15,805 nucleotides of DNA from an uncultured Bacilli bacterium (lineage in GTDB: Bacteria > Bacillota_I > Bacilli_A > RF39 > UBA660). Every line of letters starts with the position of its first letter. Within the stretch, counting starts at the first letter, position 1. The notes under the pieces were generated by a model. That model was not told where the DNA came from. It was given only the letters and a program-made list of their open reading frames with translations, and did no database searches. Below, one piece after another: positions 8,230 to 12,760 of the stretch. A program made the translations under genes and the position numbers. The stretch is from positions 1 to 15,805 of the forward strand of contig CALVLG010000014.1 in the NCBI GenBank assembly GCA_944336815.1. The letters are read 5' to 3'.

Positions 8230-8475
8230 TTAACATTTTTTATTATTCGTTTCATCTGTTTGGCCCCAATCTTCGTAAGGGTTATGACCATTTTCGAGTT
8301 CCCATTTAATATGATTATCTCGGGCATTTTTTACAGCCACGCACCCATTATTAGATGTAGCACTAGCGCCATCGGTTACAACAAAAAATGGCAAGTTATA
8401 TTTTTGGGCTATTTCTTTTACTTCTTGACAAAATTGTCTGGCTAGAGCTATTTTTTTACTATTGTCATTATTCAT
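8230..8475 (-). CDS. Small unrecognised protein, 81 aa
   Basis: No family that I can name. It looks like a real, ordered small cytosolic protein: a helical start (KKIALARQFCQEVKEIAQ), a hydrophobic strand and turn LPFFVVTDGASATSNNG (about 28-44), then a helix KNARDNHIKWELENG and a tail NPYEDW. The T-x-G-A-S ... N-N-G and N-P-x-E-D-W patterns look conserved rather than random, and no membrane segment or signal is present. AAGGA lies 5 nt before the ATG, a modest ribosome site. It is followed by a terminator and preceded by the AlbA_2-like fragment on the same strand. Composition matches its neighbours. Confidence 0.7.
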   Translation of the reverse strand: MNNDNSKKIALARQFCQEVKEIAQKYNLPFFVVTDGASATSNNGCVAVKNARDNHIKWELENGHNPYEDWGQTDETNNKKC

Positions 8476-8519
8476 GATATTCCTTGTATAATCAATCTTA
8501 TAGAAATTATTGATTAATT

Positions 8520-8747
8520 CTATAGTTGATTAATCCTTTCTATATAGTATTTTTGATTTTGTGATACTTGATTTTCAAAAGCATCATAGTTTTCAAGTAT
8601 TATTTTTCTTGTTAATTCATCAGTTACTGGTGCTAATACATTGCCGTGTCTAACAAATACACAGGATAGCTTTAGACCTTTATCAACTAAATAATACGGC
8701 TTATTAGAACCACTCATCTCTTTTAAAATTATCATTTTTTTCAGCAA
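8520..8747 (-). pseudogene. Fragment of a Schlafen/AlbA_2-domain protein
   Basis: The 75-codon frame contains SGSNKPYYLVDKGLKLSCVFVRHGNVLAPVT, here described by its parts: K-P-Y-Y-L (residues 16-20), K-G-L (23-25) and V-F-V-R-H-G (30-35). These match the second half of the AlbA_2 (Schlafen, divergent AAA_4) domain, which usually reads K-P-Y-Y-L-K-x-K-G ... Y-V-R-V-G. The N-terminal half of the domain and the long C-terminal part of such DNA/ATP-binding regulators are missing. There is no ribosome site before the TTG or the following ATG codons, and the frame stops soon after the motif. I infer a decayed remnant. The alternative, a translated short protein, is less likely. Confidence 0.55.
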
Positions 8748-8804
8748 TTTTTCGATCGCGCAATTTAAAATTCATTAAAAACGAACTATTACTAATTCAA
8801 ACAA

Positions 8805-8820
8805 ATATCAATCTGATGCC
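8805..8820. repeat. Direct repeat, copy A
   Basis: The 16-mer ATATCAATCTGATGCC matches copy B at 9344-9359 in 15 of 16 positions, in the same orientation, 539 bp apart. Copy A lies 22 nt past the stop of the 8843-9226 gene and 58 nt before the AlbA_2-like fragment. The two copies bracket the 8843-9226 gene. Confidence 0.6.
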
Positions 8821-8842
8821 CTAAAGGAAGAAATAGAACAAA

Positions 8843-9226
8843 CTACCAGCTCGCCTTTATTTCTTCATATTTTATACTTTCACAAACAATATATATTAAC
8901 GGTTCTTGTTCATCACTTGCAAAACATATAAGCTCTTTATTGTTTAATTTAATATATTTTATAAATGCCTCTTTTATATAATCCCATGCAAACATTTCTT
9001 TATTATTGCATTGTATAACGTTATCCAAAATCATCCTCATTTTTATTTTATTAGTTTGATAAGTGTTATCCTCTTTTAAAATAGGTTCACCAGACCAATA
9101 AACATTAATTAAAAGTTCTATTTTCGATTCGGAAATATTATAATTAACATTTGTAATATAACTATCATGAAATTCATGGTAATAGTGAATAAATTCATCT
9201 AAATTATCTTTGGTTATTTTATTCAT
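8843..9226 (-). CDS. Unrecognised protein, 127 aa
   Basis: No family that I can name with confidence. Visible features: an acidic, aromatic-rich cytosolic protein with no membrane segment. An N-terminal helix with FIHYYHEFHDSYI (12-24) leads into strands IELLINVYWSGEP (36-48), LKEDNTY, a basic strand KIKMRMIL, helix NKEMFAWDYIKEAFIKYI, and C-terminal strands ICFASDEQEPLIYIVCES. The fold order resembles small immunity-type or DUF proteins found as orphan genes, but this is inference only. AGGAGG lies 9 nt before the ATG, a strong site. It is bracketed by a 16-bp direct repeat (8805 and 9344), suggesting it arrived as a unit. Confidence 0.75.
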   Translation of the reverse strand: MNKITKDNLDEFIHYYHEFHDSYITNVNYNISESKIELLINVYWSGEPILKEDNTYQTNKIKMRMILDNVIQCNNKEMFAWDYIKEAFIKYIKLNNKELICFASDEQEPLIYIVCESIKYEEIKASW

Positions 9227-9315
9227 GTGACTTTCCTCCTAACAAATTAAATGTTTCTAAATGGTATAAACAAATTAATTTATATAAATAATTTATCATA
9301 ATTTTGTACAAATTA

Positions 9316-9342
9316 AAACTCCAACTGCAAAAGTTAGAGTTT
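9316..9342 (-). terminator. Probable terminator or attenuator hairpin
   Basis: Minus strand AAACTCTAACT (9342-9332), 5-nt loop, AGTTGGAGTTT (9326-9316), then TTTAATTTG. The one imperfect pair is G-U on the minus strand but C-A on the plus strand, which favours minus-strand use. The U-tract is weak. It sits 90 nt before the 8843-9226 gene. Confidence 0.45.
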
Positions 9343-9343
9343 G

Positions 9344-9359
9344 ATATCAATCTGGTGCC
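9344..9359. repeat. Direct repeat, copy B
   Basis: ATATCAATCTGGTGCC, 15 of 16 identical to copy A at 8805-8820. It lies directly beside the 9316-9342 hairpin and 118 nt upstream of the 8843-9226 start. Confidence 0.6.
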
Positions 9360-9525
9360 TTGAGGGGTTAGATACTGAACCCTAGATTAAGTCAGTACCA
9401 TCATCTCAGTACAGTAACAATATATTATACATTTTTACAATAGTGAACAATTTTTTAACAATATTCTAACAATAATATAACAAATTTTGTTATAAAATAT
9501 CTTTAATAAATATATAGGTGTTCGC

Positions 9526-9554
9526 TTGTTTTTTAATACATCCAATAGTATACT
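9526..9554 (+). promoter_or_regulatory. Promoter of toxin-like mRNA 1
   Basis: TTGTTT (9526-9531), 17-nt spacer, TATACT (9549-9554). Expected first base is G9561, which is exactly where the leader segment complementary to the 3' end begins. Copy 2 has the same -35 and spacing. Confidence 0.75.
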
Positions 9555-9585
9555 TTTTATGGGAAAACTTAACTGTTGAGTACTT

Positions 9586-9609
9586 GCCAACTTCTTATGG
9601 GAAGGAGGC
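9586..9609 (+). promoter_or_regulatory. Shine-Dalgarno hairpin of unit 1
   Basis: GCC (9586-9588) pairs with GGC (9607-9609), then a 2x2 internal loop, then CTTC (9591-9594) with GAAG (9601-9604) around a 6-nt loop. AAGGAGG (9602-9608) lies in the 3' arm, so folding would hide it from ribosomes. Copy 2 has the same design with different bases. Confidence 0.55.
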
Positions 9610-9618
9610 TTGATAGTT

Positions 9619-9708
9619 ATGAAGAAAAAAGATTTACTAATCTCATTTCTGATACTAATTATCATTTTATTAATAGTTTCTTTAATGATTCTGTGTATAA
9701 AAAAATAG
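9619..9708 (+). CDS. 29-aa hydrophobic peptide, putative type I toxin 1
   Basis: Starts MKKKD, continues with about 21 Leu/Ile-rich residues (LLISFLILIIILLIVSLMIL in outline) and ends CIKK: one predicted membrane helix with Lys at both ends. This composition and length are typical of type I toxins such as the Fst, Ldr, Ibs and AapA peptides, though the sequence matches none that I can name. AAGGAGG lies 10 nt before the ATG, a strong site for so small an ORF. The setting supports translation and control: dedicated promoter, hairpin around the ribosome site, a terminator, and an opposing promoter and terminator for an antisense RNA. The ATAAAAAAATAG end is also the U-tract of that RNA. Toxicity is inferred. 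The alternative is a small membrane regulator. Confidence 0.7.
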   Translation: MKKKDLLISFLILIIILLIVSLMILCIKK

Positions 9709-9815
9709 TACTCAATCTGCAATAGATTAAGTACTGAACCAATTATTTAAGGTAAGTACTCAACTTGGCAAAGTTAAGTATTTCCCTTTTTTTATTTTAT
9801 GCAAGTTTCCTTGAC
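9697..9815 (-). ncRNA. Putative antisense RNA (antitoxin) of unit 1
   Basis: Predicted from the minus-strand promoter at 9822-9850 to an intrinsic terminator: AGTACTTAATCT (9735-9724), 5-nt loop, AGATTGAGTACT (9718-9707), then A and seven T (9705-9699). One pair is G-U on this strand but A-C on the other, which supports minus-strand use. The ~118-nt RNA is complementary to the toxin-like mRNA from its stop codon to past its terminator, as in TxpA/RatA or BsrG/SR4. Ends are predicted, not measured. Confidence 0.65.
9757..9797 (+). terminator. Terminator of toxin-like mRNA 1
   Basis: TACTCAACTT (9757-9766), loop GGCA, AAGTTAAGTA (9771-9780) with one mismatch, then TTTCCC and TTTTTTTATTTT. The same bases (9754-9786) can instead pair with the mRNA 5' end, so the two folds compete. 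Confidence 0.65.
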
Positions 9816-9821
9816 ATATTC

Positions 9822-9850
9822 ATAATAACATAAAAAAGAACTTTTGACAA
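9822..9850 (-). promoter_or_regulatory. Antisense promoter of unit 1
   Basis: Minus strand TTGTCA (9850-9845), 17-nt spacer ending TGT, TATTAT (9827-9822): an extended -10 with a 5 of 6 -35. It is stronger by sequence than the toxin promoter, as expected when the antitoxin RNA must be in excess. Confidence 0.8.
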
Positions 9851-9879
9851 GTTCTATTTATAAACTTTCATCTGTTCGC

Positions 9880-9908
9880 TTGTTTTATAAATCTACTTAT
9901 TATATAAT
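9880..9908 (+). promoter_or_regulatory. Promoter of toxin-like mRNA 2
   Basis: TTGTTT (9880-9885), 17-nt spacer, TATAAT (9903-9908). Expected start is A9915 or G9916, again at the first base of the leader segment that pairs with the 3' end. Confidence 0.8.
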
Positions 9909-9938
9909 TTTAACAGGAACATTTGATGTGAGTGTCGT

Positions 9939-9964
9939 CCTCCAATCTTGAGAAAGAAAGGAGG
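9939..9964 (+). promoter_or_regulatory. Shine-Dalgarno hairpin of unit 2
   Basis: CCTCC (9939-9943) pairs perfectly with the ribosome site GGAGG (9960-9964); a 2x2 AA/AA internal loop and an inner TCTT/AAGA stem with a GAGA loop complete it. The fold would block translation and is a direct anti-Shine-Dalgarno structure. The inner and outer stems differ in sequence from those of copy 1 but match in form. Confidence 0.65.
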
Positions 9965-9973
9965 TAGATAAAG

Positions 9974-10066
9974 ATGAAAACTAAGACTTTTATAATAAAA
10001 GTTCTAAAGCTCATTGCTATCATTTTGTTACTTTCTACCTTACTGGTGTTAGCAATAAAAAAATAG
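9974..10066 (+). CDS. 30-aa hydrophobic peptide, putative type I toxin 2
   Basis: Starts MKTKTFIIKVLK, continues with about 16 hydrophobic residues rich in Leu, Ile and Val, and ends LAIKK: one membrane helix with basic ends. It is more basic at the N-terminus than its neighbour at 9619. AAAGGAGGT lies 9 nt before the ATG. It shares the Met-Lys start, overall length and Ile-Lys-Lys-stop end with peptide 1 but little of the helix sequence, suggesting selection for physical properties rather than exact residues. The gene setting is that of a type I toxin with a convergent 3'-overlapping antisense RNA. Toxicity is inferred from architecture. I cannot assign a named family. Confidence 0.7.
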   Translation: MKTKTFIIKVLKLIAIILLLSTLLVLAIKK

Positions 10067-10173
10067 ACACTCTTCAGCATTGATAGAGTGTCAATTCTAT
10101 TAAACTAGAGGCGACATTCACTTGCAAGATCGAATGTTCCTCTTTTTTATTTTATGCAAGTTCACTTGCTTAC
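10055..10173 (-). ncRNA. Putative antisense RNA (antitoxin) of unit 2
   Basis: Predicted from the minus-strand promoter at 10180-10208 to the terminator GACACTCT (10092-10085), 11-nt loop, AGAGTGTC (10073-10066), TA and seven T (10063-10057). About 118 nt, complementary to the mRNA from its stop codon through its terminator. Size and placement match the unit 1 RNA. Confidence 0.65.
10110..10153 (+). terminator. Terminator of toxin-like mRNA 2
   Basis: GACATTC (10112-10118) pairs with GAATGTT (10132-10138), with palindromic CTTGCAAG in the loop, followed by CCTC and TTTTTTATTTT. The same segment (10110-10140) can pair with the mRNA 5' end (9916-9939). Confidence 0.55.
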
Positions 10174-10179
10174 ATACTA

Positions 10180-10208
10180 ATAATAGCATAAATTATTTAA
10201 ATTGTCAA
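10180..10208 (-). promoter_or_regulatory. Antisense promoter of unit 2
   Basis: Minus strand TTGACA (10208-10203, perfect), 17-nt spacer ending TGC, TATTAT (10185-10180). Among the best promoters in the window, and the same form as in unit 1. Confidence 0.85.
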
Positions 10209-10269
10209 AAAATTCGTTTACATTCTATTTATAAATCCGAAACACCTAAAGGTTCAGATTAAAATCTCA

Positions 10270-10356
10270 TGGTGCTTGTGGTGAGAATCGAACTCACACG
10301 ATATTGCTATCACTGGATTTTGAGTCCAGCGCGTCTACCAGTTCCGCCACACAAGC
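10270..10356 (-). tRNA. tRNA-Leu (anticodon CAA)
   Basis: 87 nt including an encoded CCA. Acceptor stem GCTTGTG/CACAAGC, discriminator A, D-arm with GGTAGACGC, anticodon stem CTGGA/TCCAG with loop CTCAAAA giving anticodon CAA (reads UUG), long class II variable arm, and T-arm GTGAG TTCGATT CTCAC. It is a single tRNA gene between scpB and the accessory island. tRNA 3' ends are frequent integration sites, and the island begins just beyond this one, but I see no clear repeat of its 3' end. Confidence 0.97.
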
Positions 10357-10367
10357 AAGATACGAAA

Positions 10368-10376
10368 AGTATATCA
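10368..10376 (-). promoter_or_regulatory. tRNA-Leu promoter, extended -10
   Basis: Minus strand TGA-TATACT, starting transcription about 5 nt before the mature tRNA. It is identical to the dnaE element. The -35 region is weak. Confidence 0.45.
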
Positions 10377-10382
10377 AAAAAT

Positions 10383-10964
10383 TTAATTTTTTTCTAGTAC
10401 TTTTTCGTTTTCATCTTTATAAATTGAAGTAAATAGTTCTTTAGCTTCGCTTTTGGCTTCTTCAACTTCAAATTTTGGCAAATCTTCTTTGGTAGCCAAG
10501 CCAAAATAATCTAAGAATTCATGAGTTGTTGCATATAGATTTGGCCGGCCAGGCATTGTACTTTTGCCAGTTTCTTTAACAAGCCCTTTAGCAACTAATT
10601 TTCTTAAAGTATAATCTGAGGCAAGGCCGCGCATCTCGTCAATTTCGGCTCTTGTAATTGGTTCATTATAGGCAATGATGGCTAAAACTTCTAAAGCTGC
10701 TGGACTTAAGGTGCTACTTTCTTCATTAGTTAAAAGTTTTTGATAATAAGCCCGGTATTCTTCTTTGGTAGAAAGTTTGAAAGCATTTCCTAAATACCTA
10801 ATCCGTAAGCCGCGATTATCACTTTCATAATTTTTTTTTAAATTTAATAAATGCTTTTTAGCTTCTGCTTCATTTATTTCTAAAATTTGGCATATTTTTT
10901 CTAAAGTGATGCCTTCATCACCTTGTAAAAACAATAATCCTTCTAATACACCTTCTAAATTCAT
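10383..10964 (-). CDS. scpB: Segregation and condensation protein ScpB
   Basis: Accessory subunit of the SMC-ScpAB condensin, which organises and segregates chromosomes; a winged-helix (kite) dimer that binds ScpA. 193 aa, usual length. Two winged-helix domains: about 1-85 (LEGVLEGLLFLQGDEGITLEKI) and about 90-165 with the hallmark LSPAALEVLAIIAYNEPITRAEID, then RGL and GRPNLYATT-x-FLDYFGL. The tail is acidic and Lys-rich. The ATG overlaps the scpA stop by one base (TAATG) and GGAGG lies 7 nt before it, so the two are translationally coupled. Confidence 0.96.
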   Translation of the reverse strand: MNLEGVLEGLLFLQGDEGITLEKICQILEINEAEAKKHLLNLKKNYESDNRGLRIRYLGNAFKLSTKEEYRAYYQKLLTNEESSTLSPAALEVLAIIAYNEPITRAEIDEMRGLASDYTLRKLVAKGLVKETGKSTMPGRPNLYATTHEFLDYFGLATKEDLPKFEVEEAKSEAKELFTSIYKDENEKVLEKN

Positions 10965-11683
10965 TAGATTGCCTCCACTACTATTGGTTCAAAAAGTTTT
11001 TTTTGCTCTAAATGTATTTCTTTTTGTTTACACATTTCTAAGATGGCTAAAAAGGTTGTGATTATATAATCAGGTGATGCTTCTTGAAATAAATCAGCAA
11101 AAAAGCACTTTTTTCGCTCTTTTAAATAACTTTTAATATATTCAACTTGGGTTTTAACACTTAATTCTTTATGAGTTATTTTAGTTTCTAATGGTTCTTT
11201 ATAACGAACTCTTGTTAGAACATCATTTAAGGCTTTAATTAGATCATCAACGCTTAGTCCATCATTTAATAAAATCTCTTTATCTTGAAATTCTTTTAAA
11301 TTTTCCGGAAACTTAGTAAAGATTTCTTTTCTTTTGGCTTCAAGTGTTTGCAAATCTTTTGTAATATTTTTATATTTTTCATATTCAATAATTTTTCTTT
11401 TTAAATCTTCTTCACTAGTTACGGAATACTCGCTTTCTTCTTCCTCTTCTTCATCTTTACCTAAAAGTTTTTTGCTTTTTAAATGAAGTAAATTGGCAGC
11501 CATGACAAGAAATTCACTGCCAACATCGATATTAAGTTTTTGTAAGGAATGAATATAGTTTAGATAAGATTCAATTATCTCGCTCATTTGAATTTCATAA
11601 ATATCTAGTTTTGTTTCTTTGACGAGGTGTAAAAGGAGATCTAAAGGTCCATCAAAGTTTTCTAAATGAAACTCCATATTCAT
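10964..11683 (-). CDS. scpA: Segregation and condensation protein ScpA (kleisin)
   Basis: Kleisin subunit that bridges the SMC heads. N-terminal motif FHLENFDGPLDLLLHLV followed by YEIQMSEI is diagnostic; an acidic linker EDEEEEEESE follows the helix LLHLKSKKLLG, and the C-terminal winged helix (DYIITTFLAILEMCKQKEIHLEQ) binds the SMC head. 239 aa from ATG 11683; a GTG three codons earlier (11692) lies within the ribosome site AGGGTG and is less likely. The promoter TATAAT is only about 18 nt upstream. It forms a two-gene operon with scpB. Confidence 0.95.
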   Translation of the reverse strand: MNMEFHLENFDGPLDLLLHLVKETKLDIYEIQMSEIIESYLNYIHSLQKLNIDVGSEFLVMAANLLHLKSKKLLGKDEEEEEESEYSVTSEEDLKRKIIEYEKYKNITKDLQTLEAKRKEIFTKFPENLKEFQDKEILLNDGLSVDDLIKALNDVLTRVRYKEPLETKITHKELSVKTQVEYIKSYLKERKKCFFADLFQEASPDYIITTFLAILEMCKQKEIHLEQKKLFEPIVVEAI

Positions 11684-11700
11684 GTTAATCACCCTAAATA

Positions 11701-11706
11701 ATTATA
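11701..11706 (-). promoter_or_regulatory. Candidate scpAB promoter -10
   Basis: Minus strand TATAAT just downstream of the preceding terminator. The position for a -35 is a T-run and is poor. Predicted leader is about 11 nt. Confidence 0.4.
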
Positions 11707-11720
11707 CAAAATTTTTAAAT

Positions 11721-11763
11721 AAAAAAAAAGCCCTTTGCTTACTTACAATCGTAACCGAGGGCT
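11721..11763 (-). terminator. Terminator overlapping the end of the 11739-12704 gene
   Basis: Minus strand AGCCCT (11763-11758) pairs with AGGGCT (11734-11729), with an inner TTAC/GTAA stem, then nine T. The stem begins inside the coding region and the stop codon (11741-11739) is in the loop. Confidence 0.8.
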
Positions 11764-12704
11764 GATACTTCAAAAGCAACGACTTTGGCTGAAGTATCTA
11801 ATGGATAATATATGTCTTTTGTAAAGTTTTTCCGGAATTGTTCGGTTGAAATTTCTTCAAGATCAATGTTTGTTTGGAAAGAAAAACCGGTTGTTAAAGG
11901 TGTTAGACGAACTGAGACACCAGAAATATCTTCGTAAGTTTCGGCTAAAATAGTATATTCAGTTAAAATTGTTTCATATTGAGAATTGGTATTTTCATAA
12001 CTAGTTACTTCTTCAGTTTCTTTTAACAAGTATTCTTCCTCTTCTAAAGCAAATCGATAATAAATAGTTTCGCTATCTTTGGTACATGTAAGAGTTGGAA
12101 CTTCATCAATTTCAGTTAAATCTACATTAGGATAATCAGCTTCATCTTTTAAAGTAATGGCTACTTTAACTATAGATGATGGGTTAATATTTTTTAATGT
12201 TCTAGAGAAACTATAAACAGTTCCTGTACTAGTTGGTAGTAAACGAATACGATCAAGCAATAACTCATCATTAGTATATAATTCTAAATAGTATTTATTG
12301 TTGGCAAAAAAGTTGCTTGAAGATTCTGTTACAACAGCTTGCAATGTAATTGTATTATTAGCCGAATCTAAAACAAAATTATTAAATGTTACTTTATCTA
12401 AAACGATAGATAAATCTGGAGTTAAAGAATAATATTCGGTTTCGGTTACTGGTTCATCACTATCACTTGGTGGTGATATAGGTTTATCATTTCCATCAAC
12501 AACAATTGGTGGTTCAGGTGAAGAAAGTGATGTTATCCATTCCGATAAATACGGCAAACAGACAATGCAAATTACAAATATAGCTACGCCAACAATGGCA
12601 AATATTGGCCCATTTTCTTTAGTTTCTAATTGGCCGATTACCGTTATAGATAACGGTTCTTTGTTAATAACAACAGGTTCTTTCTTCTTTTTATTCTTTT
12701 TCAT
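11739..12704 (-). CDS. Unrecognised membrane-anchored protein, about 321 aa
   Basis: I do not recognise this family. Layout from ATG 12704: a Lys-rich cytosolic start (KKNKKKK), one membrane helix at about 32-52 (GPIFAIVGVAIFVICIVCL), a Pro/Ser/Asp linker (SSPEPPIVVDG ... ISPPSDSDEP), then a 240-residue outside domain rich in Thr, Glu and beta-strand patterns (TITLQAVV, YYLELYT, KVAITL), ending in YDCK. It is therefore a single-pass anchored extracytoplasmic protein with N-inside topology. The open frame extends to 12740, but an extended -10 lies within that part, so the start must be internal; ATG 12710 is also possible. It directly follows the spoVA operon, so a spore role is conceivable but unproven. 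Confidence 0.75.
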   Translation of the reverse strand: MKKNKKKKEPVVINKEPLSITVIGQLETKENGPIFAIVGVAIFVICIVCLPYLSEWITSLSSPEPPIVVDGNDKPISPPSDSDEPVTETEYYSLTPDLSIVLDKVTFNNFVLDSANNTITLQAVVTESSSNFFANNKYYLELYTNDELLLDRIRLLPTSTGTVYSFSRTLKNINPSSIVKVAITLKDEADYPNVDLTEIDEVPTLTCTKDSETIYYRFALEEEEYLLKETEEVTSYENTNSQYETILTEYTILAETYEDISGVSVRLTPLTTGFSFQTNIDLEEISTEQFRKNFTKDIYYPLDTSAKVVAFEVSALGYDCK

Positions 12705-12723
12705 TTTCATCAACTCTACTGGT

Positions 12724-12732
12724 ATTATATCA
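12724..12732 (-). promoter_or_regulatory. Promoter of the membrane-anchored protein gene
   Basis: Minus strand TGA-TATAAT, a perfect extended -10, after a T-rich stretch with no clear -35. Start near 12717 leaves a very short leader with only AGAG as ribosome site. Confidence 0.55.
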
Positions 12733-12760
12733 AAAATCAAAAAAAAGAAAAAGGTCTTTA

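Larger units (their letters stand above)
9227..9515. other. Gene-free stretch with possible leader or small RNA on the minus strand
   Basis: No coding region is seen. On the minus strand TATAAT (9429-9424) could start a transcript near 9417. The next ~75 nt fold as GUACUGA/UCAGUAU or, alternatively, GGGTT/AACCC (9385-9367 region), pass through repeat copy B, and end at the hairpin 9316-9342. The segment GGTTCAGTA ... GCA ... GATTGA also resembles the antisense RNA of the first toxin-like unit (9715-9741), so it may be a degenerate relative of that unit. It could be the long leader of the 8843-9226 gene, a small RNA, or decayed sequence. Confidence 0.3.
9516..9850 (+). repeat. Tandem toxin-like unit, copy 1
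   Basis: First of two directly repeated ~335-bp units, about 355 bp apart. Blocks shared with copy 2 are GTTCGCTTGTTTT (the -35 region), AAGGAGG, ATAAAAAAATAG (the ORF end), TTTTTTATTTTATGCAAGTT (after the mRNA terminator) and the antisense promoter. The leader, ORF body and stems have diverged in sequence while keeping their layout, so this is an old duplication or two related insertions. Confidence 0.75.
9870..10208 (+). repeat. Tandem toxin-like unit, copy 2
   Basis: Second unit, same order and orientation of parts as copy 1 at 9516-9850: promoter, ribosome-site hairpin, peptide ORF, opposing terminator, mRNA terminator, opposing promoter. Spacings between parts are nearly identical while the stems and ORF body differ. 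Confidence 0.75.

Noticed and set aside
8509..8544. Inverted repeat TATAGAAA/TTTCTATA with internal TTGATTAAT repeats
   Set aside because: The stem is all weak A-T pairs without a U-tract and covers the end of a gene remnant; it is probably chance in AT-rich DNA.
9344..9390. Possible tRNA 3'-end remnant (GGCACCA with a GGGTT/AACCC stem) as an attachment-site copy
   Set aside because: The loop is 8 nt without a proper TTCRA loop, the acceptor stem cannot be completed, and it does not match the tRNA-Leu 3' end closely enough to be a duplicated integration site.
9435..9722. 95-aa minus-strand open frame across toxin-like unit 1
   Set aside because: It has no ribosome site, crosses the peptide gene and its promoter on the other strand, and its composition is that of the complement of AT-rich control DNA.
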